A stretch of 64,000 bases of DNA from a bacterium (GTDB lineage Bacteria; Auribacterota; UBA6266), in assembly GCA_023228325.1 (NCBI GenBank), contig JALOBK010000001.1, positions 1-64,000 on the forward strand, read 5' to 3'. Of the stretch, positions 8,209 through 17,964 are shown one piece after another. The stretch's first letter is position 1. Each line of letters begins with the position of its first letter. The translations under genes were made by a program, and so were the position numbers. The notes under the pieces were generated by a model. It was not told where the DNA came from. It worked only from the letters and a program-made list of their open reading frames with translations, and searched no databases.

Positions 8209-9087
8209 CTACCGCTTGGTTCTGTAAGTTCCGCTCCAGTTCAATTTATCTCTCAATATGCCGTAATATGACCTTTGCACGGGCCGAATCAGTTTTATAC
8301 AGTCCTTACGGCTTTTCACGATAATAGCATCGCCTTTTTTTAAACTAAGGCCTACCTGCCCGTCAATGGTCAACCTGGCGTTTTTTTCGGCTTTTTTCAC
8401 CAATAAACCCACTTTGGTTTCAGAGGGAATTATTATAGGCCTGTTTGTCAGGGCATGAGGACATATAGGTGTAATAAGTATGGATTTCATAGTCTGGACA
8501 ACAATAGGACCTCCCGCGGAAAGAGAATGGGCCGTAGAACCGGTGGGAGTCGCAATTATAAGTCCGTCCGCAAAATACTCATTCAGAAATTCATCCCCGA
8601 GATTCACCTGTATTTCCAGCGCTCTCGAAAATGAATCCCGGCTTAAAACAGCATCGTTCAGCGCAATAAAATCCGCAATACGCCTGTTTTTTCTCATCAC
8701 TTTCACGTCAAACGTAAGAAGCTCTACTATCTTATAATGCCCATCCATGACGGTGCCCATACTCACTAAAAAATCTTCCTTTGTAAATTCAGTCAGGAAA
8801 CCGAACGACCCCATATTGACGCCCAGCAGGGGGACATCTGCGTTATGGCATTCTCTGGCGGCATATAAAAAAGTCCCGTCCCCTCCGAGAACGATGATAA
8901 TATCAACTTTACTTAAAAATAATTTTAAATTCACAGACTTGAAATCGGCATCAGGTGCGGACGGGATAAAATCCGGCATATAAACATCAATATTATTTTT
9001 CTTAAAAAGACCTGTTAAAGTTTTTATATATTCGAGACATTCTTTTTTTCGGGGATTTGGGAAGATGCCCACCCTTTTAATCTTCAT
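8209..9087 (-). CDS. nadK: NAD kinase
   Basis: NadK phosphorylates NAD to NADP. The diagnostic GGDGT motif appears as VLGGDGTFL, followed by NMGSFGFLTEF and TPTGSTAHSLSAGGPIV, the NAD-binding core. The ATG at 9087 is chosen over 9102 because GGAG lies seven bases upstream and none precedes the longer start; the protein is then 292 residues beginning MKIKRVGIF. It overlaps tlyA by 11 bases. The pairing of tlyA and nadK is common in bacteria. Confidence 0.95.
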   Translation of the reverse strand: MKIKRVGIFPNPRKKECLEYIKTLTGLFKKNNIDVYMPDFIPSAPDADFKSVNLKLFLSKVDIIIVLGGDGTFLYAARECHNADVPLLGVNMGSFGFLTEFTKEDFLVSMGTVMDGHYKIVELLTFDVKVMRKNRRIADFIALNDAVLSRDSFSRALEIQVNLGDEFLNEYFADGLIIATPTGSTAHSLSAGGPIVVQTMKSILITPICPHALTNRPIIIPSETKVGLLVKKAEKNARLTIDGQVGLSLKKGDAIIVKSRKDCIKLIRPVQRSYYGILRDKLNWSGTYRTKR

Positions 9088-9817
9088 TTTTCTTCTCCGC
9101 ATAAATCAAATATTCAACATTGCCGGCAGGTCCCTTTAAAGGCGATTCCACGCAGCCTATTACCGAATAACCGATGGAAACACATAATTCCCTTATCCCG
9201 GATATAACTTTCAGTCTTACGGATTCGCTCCTGACAACTCCGCCTTTCTCAACAGCTTTTCTGCCGGCTTCAAACTGAGGTTTGATCAGAGCGATACATT
9301 TGCCGTCGCGCTCCAGTAAACTATATGCAACGGGTAATATTTTGTCAAGCGAGATAAAGGAAACATCTATCGTCACTAAATCAACCTTTTCCCCGATTTG
9401 ATTTTTCTGCAGATACCGCGCGTTGGTTTTCTCAAAGAGAGCAACCCTTTTATCTCTGCGTAAGTTATAATCTATCTGTCCGTAACCCACATCAACCGCA
9501 AAAACCTTTTTAGCTCCTTTTTTTAAAAGGCAGTCCGTAAAACCTCCGGTCGAGGCGCCGATATCAACGCAAATCTTATCCTTGATATCTATCTTAAAAA
9601 AATCTACAGCGTGTTCCAGCTTGAATCCGCCTCTGCTGACATATTTAAGCCCTTCTTTTATTACAATCGGCGCGTCAATATTCACCAGCTTCCCGGATTT
9701 ATCCGCCAGAGCGCCCCCGATATAAACCTTGCCGCCGAGTATTAATGCTTTTGCCTTTGATCTGGTGTCCGCCAAATGCCTTTCAACCAGAATATTATCT
9801 AATCTTTCTTTTTTCAT
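9077..9817 (-). CDS. tlyA: TlyA-family rRNA 2'-O-methyltransferase
   Basis: The 246-residue protein joins an N-terminal S4 RNA-binding domain (RLDNILVERHLADTRSKAKA, about residues 5-60) to an FtsJ-like methyltransferase. The SAM loop reads DIGASTGGFTDCLL near residue 91, and the catalytic surroundings include PQFEAGR. Known members methylate cytidines of 16S and 23S rRNA; older annotations call them hemolysins. It starts the tlyA-nadK-oxidoreductase run and has a plausible promoter 20 bases upstream. Confidence 0.93.
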   Translation of the reverse strand: MKKERLDNILVERHLADTRSKAKALILGGKVYIGGALADKSGKLVNIDAPIVIKEGLKYVSRGGFKLEHAVDFFKIDIKDKICVDIGASTGGFTDCLLKKGAKKVFAVDVGYGQIDYNLRRDKRVALFEKTNARYLQKNQIGEKVDLVTIDVSFISLDKILPVAYSLLERDGKCIALIKPQFEAGRKAVEKGGVVRSESVRLKVISGIRELCVSIGYSVIGCVESPLKGPAGNVEYLIYAEKKNED

Positions 9818-9843
9818 GCCACGCTTATTAAAATGAAGTGCAT

Positions 9844-9872
9844 ATAATATATAAATTAAAACACTATGTTAC
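9844..9872 (-). promoter_or_regulatory. Predicted promoter for tlyA-nadK-oxidoreductase genes
   Basis: In the 72-base gap between dxs and tlyA, the minus strand has GTAACA (9872-9867), a 17-base A/T-rich spacer and TATTAT (9849-9844). This matches four and five consensus positions. The expected start near 9837 leaves a leader of about 20 bases. The rest of the gap is A/T-rich and shows no hairpin terminator for dxs. Confidence 0.4.
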
Positions 9873-9889
9873 GCAAAACCGCCTGAAGA

Positions 9890-11761
9890 TTAATCGTTAA
9901 GGAATTTTCTTACGGTATGCTCTATCCCGGCTGCGTCAAGACATGTCAGTTCAAGCAATTCATTCCTGCTCGCATGCGTCACAAACTTATCTTCAAGCCC
10001 GATATGAAGCATCAGCGGAGAGAATCCCATTTGAGACGCTTTTTCGGACAAATAGGAACCAAATCCCCCCCTTATTACATTTTCTTCAACGGTGATTACC
10101 TTCAATTTTTTCTCAAGAATACTTTTATACATGGTTTCATCCAAAGGTTTTATAGAATAACAATCCACCAACCCTACTTTATTCCCTTTCCGGTTAAGAG
10201 ATTTTACGGCGCTTTCACAGATCTTAGTTAAAGGCCCTGTCGACAGGATAACAGCTTCTTCTCCGTCTTTTATCCTGGACCAATTTCCTATAATCAATTC
10301 TTTTTCCGTATCGCGGACGATATCCGAAGAAATGATTTCTTTCGGATACCTTACAACGCAGGGTGAATTCAACTTTAAAGCCGACTTTAAAAGCAAACGC
10401 ATCGAAGTTTCATCGGAGGGCGCGACTACCGCCATATTGGGCAACATAGTCAAATAAGTTATATCAAATACGCCGTGATGGGTCGCCCCGTCTTCTCCGA
10501 CTAATCCGGACCTGTCGGCCGCGATAACCACCGGAAGGTTCATTAAACATACCTCATGGAATATCTGGTCGACAGCGCGCTGGAGAAAAGTTGAATATAT
10601 CGCAACAACAGGTTTCATCCCCGAAACAGCAAGTCCGCCGGCAAATGCGATTGCATGCTGTTCCGCTATCCCCACATCATAAAATCTGTCGGGAAACTCT
10701 TTTTTGAATCCGGTCAGCCCGGTTCCCAGGCACATGGCAGCGGTAACCGCGATAATATCCTTGTCCTGTCTGGCAAGTTTCAGCAGTTCATCGCCAAAAA
10801 CATCCGTAAATGTTCTGCCGTTTTTGGGCTTAACACTCTGTCCCGTTTTAATATTGAAAGGCGCAGTTCCATGGAATAGCTCGGGATGCTGTTCGGATAT
10901 TTCATACCCTTTCCCTTTTTTTGTGACTATATGCACAATGACGGGTTCGTTAATATGCTTTACATTATCGATTGTCTCGATTAACAATTCCATATTGTGT
11001 CCGTCGATAGGCCCGAAATACCTGAATCCCAGCTCTTCAAAAAAAGCCCCCGGGACTATAAGGCTTTTGATCGCTTCTTCAACTCTGTGGGCTGCTTTTA
11101 TAAGATTTTTACCGACGGCGGGGATTTTATCGACAATGGATTCAACGTCATTCTTCAGATTATTATAAAAAGGAGAACTTATAATCTTATTGAGATACTT
11201 TGATAAAGCCCCTACGCTCGGAGAGATAGCCATTTCATTCCCGTTCAGGATAACCATTAATTTTGTTCCCATGGCTCCGACGTTATTCATGGCTTCAAAA
11301 GCCACTCCGCCCGTAAGGGATCCATCTCCGATAACTGCTATAACATTGTAATCACCCCCGTTTTTATTTCTGGCCGATGCCATGCCGGCCGCGACGGATA
11401 TGGATGTGCTCGCATGCCCTGCGATAAATGAATCGTATACGCTCTCATCAGGTTTGGGGAAAGCGCTTAAACCGTCCTTTTTGCGAATGGTATTAAACCG
11501 GTTTTTTCTTCCGGTAACAATCTTATGTGCATACGCCTGATGCCCCACATCCCAGACTATTTTATCCTCGGGCATATTGAAAACGCGGTGAAGAGCTACG
11601 GTTAATTCTACGGTGCCCAGCGAAGACGCCAGGTGTCCGCCGTTCCTGGAAACTGAACCGATTATGACCTCTCTTATCTCGGAACAGAGAAGTTTAAGTT
11701 CAGATACGGAAAAACCCTTTAAATCCGAAGGATTATCGACTCTATCCAGTAATTTACCCAT
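9890..11761 (-). CDS. dxs: 1-deoxy-D-xylulose-5-phosphate synthase
   Basis: Dxs condenses pyruvate and glyceraldehyde-3-phosphate, the entry step of the MEP isoprenoid pathway. The TPP motif GDGSLTGGVAFEAMNN is near residue 145. The transketolase-like middle domain has AEQHAIAFAGGLA and GEDGATHHGVFDITYL. The 623-residue length is normal. It overlaps xseB by eight bases; the xseA-xseB-dxs(-tlyA-nadK) order is a common bacterial arrangement. ispD and ispF of the same pathway lie at 26325-27508. Confidence 0.97.
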   Translation of the reverse strand: MGKLLDRVDNPSDLKGFSVSELKLLCSEIREVIIGSVSRNGGHLASSLGTVELTVALHRVFNMPEDKIVWDVGHQAYAHKIVTGRKNRFNTIRKKDGLSAFPKPDESVYDSFIAGHASTSISVAAGMASARNKNGGDYNVIAVIGDGSLTGGVAFEAMNNVGAMGTKLMVILNGNEMAISPSVGALSKYLNKIISSPFYNNLKNDVESIVDKIPAVGKNLIKAAHRVEEAIKSLIVPGAFFEELGFRYFGPIDGHNMELLIETIDNVKHINEPVIVHIVTKKGKGYEISEQHPELFHGTAPFNIKTGQSVKPKNGRTFTDVFGDELLKLARQDKDIIAVTAAMCLGTGLTGFKKEFPDRFYDVGIAEQHAIAFAGGLAVSGMKPVVAIYSTFLQRAVDQIFHEVCLMNLPVVIAADRSGLVGEDGATHHGVFDITYLTMLPNMAVVAPSDETSMRLLLKSALKLNSPCVVRYPKEIISSDIVRDTEKELIIGNWSRIKDGEEAVILSTGPLTKICESAVKSLNRKGNKVGLVDCYSIKPLDETMYKSILEKKLKVITVEENVIRGGFGSYLSEKASQMGFSPLMLHIGLEDKFVTHASRNELLELTCLDAAGIEHTVRKFLND

Positions 11762-12065
11762 TAAGACCCTTCATATCTTCAGCAGGTGTGTTCTTTTCGG
11801 GTTTGAGTGGTGTATTCTGCCGGGTATTTCTTGTTTCTTTTATGTCTTTAAAACGGACACGGGATTTTTTCCCTTTCTTTGCGTCAACCAACATCTCTAT
11901 TTTATTTTCAGCTTTCGACAGTTCATCATTACACAGCGATATAAGCTTCATTCCCTCTTCATATTTCTCTGTAAGCTCGTCCAAAGTCATTTCTTCGTTT
12001 TCAAACTCCCGGACAATCTCCTCTATTTTTTTTAAGGCAGCCTCAAATTTTATTTTTCCGCTCAT
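11754..12065 (-). CDS. xseB: Exodeoxyribonuclease VII small subunit
   Basis: XseB pairs with XseA to make the exonuclease VII complex that degrades single-stranded DNA. The conserved helical core is at residues 5-65 (FEAALKKIEEIVREFENEE, MTLDELTEKYEEGMKLI). The protein has 103 residues, longer than the usual 70-80, because of a basic, low-complexity tail (KKGKKSRVRFKDIKETRN onward) of unknown role. It overlaps xseA by 23 bases and dxs by eight. Confidence 0.93.
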   Translation of the reverse strand: MSGKIKFEAALKKIEEIVREFENEEMTLDELTEKYEEGMKLISLCNDELSKAENKIEMLVDAKKGKKSRVRFKDIKETRNTRQNTPLKPEKNTPAEDMKGLNG

Positions 12066-13275
12066 TTTCCCTTAACTCCTTATGAATAACTTTTGAAACA
12101 ATCCGGCCTTTAAATAATCGTGTTAAAATCTCTTCGTTTAAACCTATTTCTCCGGCATCACGGATAATCTTTGATGTCCCTGCATTTACCGTAAGGCTAA
12201 AACCCCTCTTCAGCACATTCAGGGGGTTCAGGGCTTCAAGCCTGCTTTTGTATCCTCCGGCTTTTTGCTTCGATATTTCTATTTTATGCCAGACCGTTCT
12301 GGACATTATATCATAATAATCATCTATTCTCTGCCGGTATTGATATGTAAAATCGGCAGGAGCTGCGAAGACCCTGTTCTTCGACATATTTTTCAGTGTT
12401 TCTTTTTTCATCTCTATATACGATTTAAAACATCTGTTAAGCCTGATTTCATATGATCGGACTTTTTCGATTATTTCCATCCTGTCGGGAACAAGCATTT
12501 CCGCCGCGGCGGAAGGAGTGGGAGCTCTCAGGTCAGCGACAAAATCGCAGATCGTAAAATCTATTTCATGCCCTACCGCGGAAACGACGGGTTTGTCCGA
12601 AAAGAACACGGCTTCCGCGACTTTTCTTTCGTTAAAAGGCCAAAGATCCTCGACACTGCCTCCGCCCCGGCAGACAACTATTATCTCAATCTCTTTTATT
12701 TTATTGAGCGCTGTAATTGCGTGTCTTATTTCTTCGGCGGCTGTTTCTCCCTGCACCCGGACCGGGGATATAAGAACTTTTAAACCGTTCGACCTTCTTT
12801 TCAAAACACTGATAAAATCCCTTATGGCAGCTCCGGTGGGAGAAGTTACAACGCCTATGCATCCGGGAAAAGGAGGCATACTCCGCTTTCTGTCGAACCA
12901 CCCTTTCCCGGACAGTTCCTTTTTAAGTTTTTCAAAAGCGGCATGTAATGTTCCCACTCCTTTTTCTTCGATCTGCACGGCAATCAACTGATAATTCCCT
13001 GATTTTTCATATACCGAAATTGAACCGAACACCACCGCTTTTAACCCGAGTTCAAACTCAAAAGGGATTGATCCCGCATAAAGCCTGTACAGCACGCACT
13101 GGATCTGGGAGTTTTCATCCTTAAGCGTAAAATAGACATGTCCTGAGGAAGCTTTCTTAAAGCTTGATATTTCCCCCGTAATCCACAGACATTGAAAATT
13201 TTCTTCAAGCTTGTTTTTCACCTGTCCGGTCAGTTGCGAGACTGAAAATGGGTTGTCGAATGAATTGCCTATCAT
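12043..13275 (-). CDS. xseA: Exodeoxyribonuclease VII large subunit
   Basis: The catalytic subunit of exonuclease VII. An OB-fold domain for nucleic-acid binding spans about residues 10-110. The catalytic core has GVVTSPTGAAIRDF, RGGGSVEDLWPFN and SAVGHEIDFTICDFVADLRA, followed by a coiled-coil region and the C-terminal segment LNPLNVLKRGFSLT. The length of 410 residues is normal. It starts five bases after the glucanase-like gene ends. Confidence 0.97.
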   Translation of the reverse strand: MIGNSFDNPFSVSQLTGQVKNKLEENFQCLWITGEISSFKKASSGHVYFTLKDENSQIQCVLYRLYAGSIPFEFELGLKAVVFGSISVYEKSGNYQLIAVQIEEKGVGTLHAAFEKLKKELSGKGWFDRKRSMPPFPGCIGVVTSPTGAAIRDFISVLKRRSNGLKVLISPVRVQGETAAEEIRHAITALNKIKEIEIIVVCRGGGSVEDLWPFNERKVAEAVFFSDKPVVSAVGHEIDFTICDFVADLRAPTPSAAAEMLVPDRMEIIEKVRSYEIRLNRCFKSYIEMKKETLKNMSKNRVFAAPADFTYQYRQRIDDYYDIMSRTVWHKIEISKQKAGGYKSRLEALNPLNVLKRGFSLTVNAGTSKIIRDAGEIGLNEEILTRLFKGRIVSKVIHKELRENERKNKI

Positions 13276-13280
13276 ATGGT

Positions 13281-15929
13281 TTAATCGGTTAATTCCAATG
13301 AGCCCAGCATAATCGAATCGAACTTGTTAAATGACCAGTTCAGCTTGGTTTCAGGCGAACCGTCATTGTCAATATCATGCACCGCAACAGACATGCCAAG
13401 CACTTTTCCGCTCTCCGGCACAACATGCAGATAGTCCCAGCGAATAGCCCCTTCAATCGTATATTCACCTTTTCTGTACTGTTCATTGAACCTTGCGGCG
13501 ACCCGCACATTGTCTCCGGGGTTTCCCTCGTGAAACCATGACCAGACCTGCGAAGTGCCTTTTATAGAGCGCGGGGCGACGCCTATTTGATAATCCTTTT
13601 TACTCCCCCATACAAACAAATCGTAATCGGGATCTATATAAAGCTCAACGCAGTCTTCTTTATATATGTTCTCATTAACGCTGTTAGCGACGATGATATC
13701 ATCTTTTACCCTGACTGCAAAATAAAGATAGTCATCGTCCCACATAAAATAAGCCATAGCGCTCAAATCATTTTTTGATGTCGCTTTGCCGAATTCGAGA
13801 GAATCTTCCTGCACTATCTCTATCGGATGCGAATCATTCCATTCATTGAGGATCCCGTCTATCGTAATTGTCCCTTCCGGTTTAGAGGCATAAGCGTCTT
13901 TCAGCCGCCGCACATCTTTTTTCCCTCTGGCCGACACTACCAGGGATTCATAATCCGTCGGTTCGGCAGAATCTTTAAATCCGGCAAGCATCATGCTTTT
14001 TTTAATATTTTTATTCTCCATGAATTCTTTCCAGACATTTCCCGTCCTGTAATTTTCAATCATTAAAAAAAGTATGCCCTGGTCTATTCCTATAGAATCG
14101 CTGGAAAACCAGTTTTTCCCGGGATTAAAGGCCGACACAAACCCGTATTTCGTCCAAATGCGCTCGCCGTATTCAGATAACATATATCTTGTTGATAATA
14201 ATGACTCCTCAGGCATGAAAACAACGGAAGACAGAATACCGTAAGGAGCTATTGTCCCATCATGATTCCCGAAATCCGCCCCATATGCTCTATAGCCTCC
14301 GGGGCCGTCTGAAGCCGTTAATCCCCATAATTTTCCATACCACGGGTATTTTTCCGAGCTATCCAGGCAAAATTGCCAGTTTGACTTTACAGCATTCCCG
14401 CTGTTTTCCCAATAATTCGCGTACTCATCCTTCCTGTCCCTGAAATCAATCCAGGCATGTGAAAAAAGGTAAACAAACACAGGTTCTCCCGGACAATATA
14501 TATATGTTTCGGAACCTCTCTTTCTCACGGGCCGTTTCCAGTTATGCCATGCGTCGGGGCTGACCGGATAAGCCGGAGAACCTATCGCGAGTATATACAT
14601 AATCATTTCTTCCGCAGCCATACCCCATTCAGCAGTCAAAAAACCGGTTTCGGGAAGCCAGCCCATCCGCAGCAAACCTGTTTTTTTGTTATACATCCAC
14701 TTCCAATTAGTCTTTCTGTATAACTCCTCTGCCATTTCTTCGATTTCAGTCCCCTTGAAATGTTCGCCGGCGTGCAGCGCGCCCGCGAGAAATAACGCGG
14801 TATCAATGGAGGAAGCTTCTGATTTTCCCGCCCTTCTTCCTGTTTTCATATCGACAAAATGATAATAAAAACCTTTCTCATTCTGGACTTTATACTTAAA
14901 AGTTTTCAGAATTTTTAAAATACGGCTATAAACATCTTCCCTGCTTACCCATCCTCTTTGCTCCGCAACACAAAAAACCGATAACCCGAACCCGACCGAA
15001 GCTACGCTGGAAGGCGAAAATTTAGCGCTCCTATCCTTTATCAGGCCTGTTTCAGGGTCGGACTCATTCCAGAAGAAATCAAATGTCGACCTTTGAATCC
15101 GGTCAAGTAATTTATCATCATCAAGAGTCGCTATATTCAACGCCTCTTTTTTCCTGATCTCTTTAAACTTGTTAGCTTCCTCAATCCTCTGAGTATAATA
15201 ATCCGCGGGAGAGGAAAAGGCGAAATCATCAAAGTACAACACTCCTTCTTTCGCCGTCACCCTTCTATCTTCAAAAACAATCACAAGCTCCCTCATGTCA
15301 TTCCAATCGGTTATACCTTTCATGTCTTCCAGAGGAATCTTTATTTCCTGCCACTTGTCCGAGATGCCGGAAACCATATAGCTGCCGACTTCTTCGGAAT
15401 TTTTAAGCTCAATCTTAAATAATCTGCTGAAAGCGCGGGCGCTGTCGCCCTTAACCCTGAATACTAAATACTTATAGGGATATAAATTCGCAGAATTTAA
15501 ATTTGTCCAGTATCCATTATACGCGGAACGGGGGGAATCGACATCATACTCGAGCTTCAGGACCCTGTTGCCGTCTTCCTCAACTATTTTATACCTGCAC
15601 TTCTGGGTTATATCGGTATTATCCTTCTCCCATGTCCCGAGGGTCCCGCCAAGGCAATTAAGCGTATAATTATCACTGAAATCATCCAGGACCAGGATTT
15701 CTTCATCCGGATTACCGGAGGGTTTTTCCGCGTCCGTATTACCGCTTCTTGATTTTTTCTTTTCCTTCTTTTTTTCTTCTATGATTTTCCGGAATTCTTC
15801 CCTCGAATATTCTTCCCCTTCAAATTCAACGCGGTCGTAATTCCCGTTTTCATAAGCCGCGCGCAGCGGAACCCCGGGAAATGCGCAGAACAAAATAAAG
15901 AAAATAATGACATAATTAAATATTTTCAT
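13281..15929 (-). CDS. Exported glucanase/glucoamylase-like protein with two carbohydrate-binding domains
   Basis: An 882-residue exported protein. Residues 1-24 form a signal peptide ending near PLRA. A Lys/Glu-rich segment (31-60) is followed by a CIA30/CBM11-like beta domain (about 78-250). The central domain (about 270-650) resembles the Pfam glucoamylase-like family that includes GH144 beta-1,2-glucanases: FDFFWNESDPETGLIKDRS, SSIDTALFLAGALHAG, YRAYGADFGNHDGTIAPYG. The C-terminus (about 680-880) is CBM9-like (ITIDGILNEWNDS, EDCVELYIDPD). The ATG at 15929 is chosen because it opens the signal peptide, although no clear ribosome binding site precedes it. Substrate is not known; periplasmic or surface glucan turnover is inference. 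Confidence 0.82.
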   Translation of the reverse strand: MKIFNYVIIFFILFCAFPGVPLRAAYENGNYDRVEFEGEEYSREEFRKIIEEKKKEKKKSRSGNTDAEKPSGNPDEEILVLDDFSDNYTLNCLGGTLGTWEKDNTDITQKCRYKIVEEDGNRVLKLEYDVDSPRSAYNGYWTNLNSANLYPYKYLVFRVKGDSARAFSRLFKIELKNSEEVGSYMVSGISDKWQEIKIPLEDMKGITDWNDMRELVIVFEDRRVTAKEGVLYFDDFAFSSPADYYTQRIEEANKFKEIRKKEALNIATLDDDKLLDRIQRSTFDFFWNESDPETGLIKDRSAKFSPSSVASVGFGLSVFCVAEQRGWVSREDVYSRILKILKTFKYKVQNEKGFYYHFVDMKTGRRAGKSEASSIDTALFLAGALHAGEHFKGTEIEEMAEELYRKTNWKWMYNKKTGLLRMGWLPETGFLTAEWGMAAEEMIMYILAIGSPAYPVSPDAWHNWKRPVRKRGSETYIYCPGEPVFVYLFSHAWIDFRDRKDEYANYWENSGNAVKSNWQFCLDSSEKYPWYGKLWGLTASDGPGGYRAYGADFGNHDGTIAPYGILSSVVFMPEESLLSTRYMLSEYGERIWTKYGFVSAFNPGKNWFSSDSIGIDQGILFLMIENYRTGNVWKEFMENKNIKKSMMLAGFKDSAEPTDYESLVVSARGKKDVRRLKDAYASKPEGTITIDGILNEWNDSHPIEIVQEDSLEFGKATSKNDLSAMAYFMWDDDYLYFAVRVKDDIIVANSVNENIYKEDCVELYIDPDYDLFVWGSKKDYQIGVAPRSIKGTSQVWSWFHEGNPGDNVRVAARFNEQYRKGEYTIEGAIRWDYLHVVPESGKVLGMSVAVHDIDNDGSPETKLNWSFNKFDSIMLGSLELTD

Positions 15930-15966
15930 GGTATTAACATAAACGCATAGCAGTGTGGATATTGTT

Positions 15967-16911
15967 TTATCGCCCAATAAGCCAGTCAAAGAATATTTTA
16001 ATTCCGTTTTCGATGTTTACTTCCGGTTTATAATTCAATAACTCCGAAGCAAGATTAATATCGGCAAAAGTCCGTTCAACATCTCCTTTTTGCGGAGGAC
16101 GTAATTCAACCCTGGCTTTTTTGCCTGTAACCTTCTCGATTATCCGTATAAGTTCCGTTATTTTAACCGGTTTTGAATTGCCCAGGTTGATTATCTTATA
16201 ATCAAAATCTATCTTAAAAACAGCCAGTATCCCGCTTACAATATCTCCGATGAAAGTATAATCTCTCGAAGAACTGCCATCCCCGTATATTTCTATAGGT
16301 TTATCTTCAATGACATTTTTTAAGAACTTATGAATGGCCATTTCGGGCCTTTGTCTGGGACCGTATACCGTAAAAAACCTCAGGCAAACCGATTTTACGC
16401 CGAAATTCTTATGATACGACCTTAAAATCTCTTCGCAGCAGAGCTTGGTTGAACCATAAGGCGATTCAGGTTTTAAACCGGATAAATTTTCCGAAAAAGG
16501 CACTTCGGCGCTGTTCCCGTAAACCGAAGAAGAGGATGCGAATATTATATTTTTGCAACCCGAAAGCCGGCAGGCTTCACAGATATTAGTAGTCCCGCCT
16601 ATATTGACTTCTTCATACAACTTCGGGTCTTCGATGGACGGCCTGACACCGGCTCTTGCCGCAAAATGGACAATATAATCAAATTGTCCGGATTGAATAA
16701 CCCTCTTTATATTCCCGAAATCACAAATGTCGGCTTCCAGAAGCCTGAACTTTTTCAATTTCGTGAAATCACGGATATTGCGGCGTTTAATAAGAGGGTC
16801 ATAATAATCATTGAAATCATCCAAACATGTTACTTCACTGCCTTCTTCCAGAAGTTTTTCAATTAAAGAAGACCCTATAAAACCTGCGCCGCCTGTTACC
16901 AGAATTTTCAT
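15967..16911 (-). CDS. NAD-dependent nucleotide-sugar epimerase
   Basis: An extended short-chain dehydrogenase of 314 residues. The NAD loop is TGGAGFIGSSL (residues 6-16), the catalytic region has FASSSSVYGNS with the Tyr-Lys pair in YGSTK, and SSRDYTFIGDIV marks the sugar-nucleotide end. The sequence CLDDFNDYYDPLIKRRNI after the first strands is typical of UDP-glucuronate 4-epimerases, so a role in surface polysaccharide precursor synthesis is likely; UDP-glucose 4-epimerase is the main alternative. There is no glycosyltransferase nearby to fix the product. Confidence 0.85.
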   Translation of the reverse strand: MKILVTGGAGFIGSSLIEKLLEEGSEVTCLDDFNDYYDPLIKRRNIRDFTKLKKFRLLEADICDFGNIKRVIQSGQFDYIVHFAARAGVRPSIEDPKLYEEVNIGGTTNICEACRLSGCKNIIFASSSSVYGNSAEVPFSENLSGLKPESPYGSTKLCCEEILRSYHKNFGVKSVCLRFFTVYGPRQRPEMAIHKFLKNVIEDKPIEIYGDGSSSRDYTFIGDIVSGILAVFKIDFDYKIINLGNSKPVKITELIRIIEKVTGKKARVELRPPQKGDVERTFADINLASELLNYKPEVNIENGIKIFFDWLIGR

Positions 16912-16937
16912 ATTTTTATAAAAATAACCTCATTTTG

Positions 16938-16943
16938 ATTATA
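16938..16943 (-). promoter_or_regulatory. Possible -10 element upstream of the epimerase gene
   Basis: A perfect TATAAT lies on the minus strand 27 bases before the epimerase start, in the 74-base A/T-rich gap after the ROK kinase gene. The -35 region is only a T-run, so the promoter is weakly supported. Confidence 0.25.
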
Positions 16944-16985
16944 ACATTATGGACAAAACAAAAAACCGATTATGTAAAACTTCGG

Positions 16986-17948
16986 CTATGCCTTGCCTTT
17001 TTCAAAAACCTGCCACGCGCAACCCATGATCCCGCCGTCATTACCCAGCAAAGCGGGAACAATCTTTATCCTGTGGCGATATACCTGCATCACTCGCTGT
17101 GTTACGGTCTTTTTTACGGGGTTAAAGATCAATTTCCCCGCCTTTGCGACCCCGCCTCCTATTACGATTATTTCAGGGTCAAGCAGGTTAACCACACCCG
17201 CAAGGCACACCCCGAGATATTCTCCCGTATCATCCCATATTCTCATGGCAAGCTTGTCTTTCTTATTTGCGGCTATCGCAATATCCTTGGGTGTTATTTC
17301 TCCAAATCTGCCCTTAAACTTTTTCTCAAGCACTGAGCCGGGATATTGATGAAAAAGCCGGATTAATCTCCTGACAATATACTTGTTTCCGACATACGCT
17401 TCTACACATGCTTTTCCTCCGCAGGCGCAAGCCGGGCCGTGTACGTTTATAGGCATATGGCCCAATTCTCCCCCCGCCATAAAACTGCCCCTGTACAATT
17501 TTCCCTCCAATATTAAGCCGCTTCCCACACCCGTGCCCAATGTAATACACACGGCGTTTCTTGTTCCCCTGGCGGCGCCGTAAGCATATTCGCCCAACGC
17601 CATCATATTCGCATCATTATCCACAAAAACAGGGACCTTGATTCTTATCTTGAATTCATCCAGCAGGTTTACATTATTCCAGCCTTTTATATTTACAAGC
17701 GCATGAATTACGCCCTGAACCGAATCAATATGCCCCGGCGCGCCTATTCCTATACCCGCAAATTCGCCTCTCTTTATATTCCCGGCTTCAAGCAAAGCAT
17801 TTATGACAGACAGCGACTTATCCACCCACAAATCAAACCTGCCGAACTTTTTAGTTTCAAACAAAGCCCGCGATGCGATTTTGCCTCTTTTAGATATAAT
17901 CGCCACTTTAGTATAAGTACCACCAATATCTATTCCGGCGGCAAACAT
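16986..17948 (-). CDS. ROK-family sugar kinase (glucokinase-like)
   Basis: A 320-residue cytosolic kinase, probably phosphorylating glucose or a related hexose. The ATP loop is GIDIGGTYTKVAI (residues 6-18). The catalytic region reads VFVDNDANMMALGEYAYG, the ROK ExGH motif is GELGHMPI, and the zinc site is CACGGKACVE. These are the full set for active ROK kinases rather than repressors, and no N-terminal helix-turn-helix is present. It lies between the TatD nuclease and the epimerase and might feed sugars released by the nearby exported glucanase, which is inference. Confidence 0.9.
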   Translation of the reverse strand: MFAAGIDIGGTYTKVAIISKRGKIASRALFETKKFGRFDLWVDKSLSVINALLEAGNIKRGEFAGIGIGAPGHIDSVQGVIHALVNIKGWNNVNLLDEFKIRIKVPVFVDNDANMMALGEYAYGAARGTRNAVCITLGTGVGSGLILEGKLYRGSFMAGGELGHMPINVHGPACACGGKACVEAYVGNKYIVRRLIRLFHQYPGSVLEKKFKGRFGEITPKDIAIAANKKDKLAMRIWDDTGEYLGVCLAGVVNLLDPEIIVIGGGVAKAGKLIFNPVKKTVTQRVMQVYRHRIKIVPALLGNDGGIMGCAWQVFEKGKA

Positions 17949-17964
17949 AAAAAACCTCCATTTT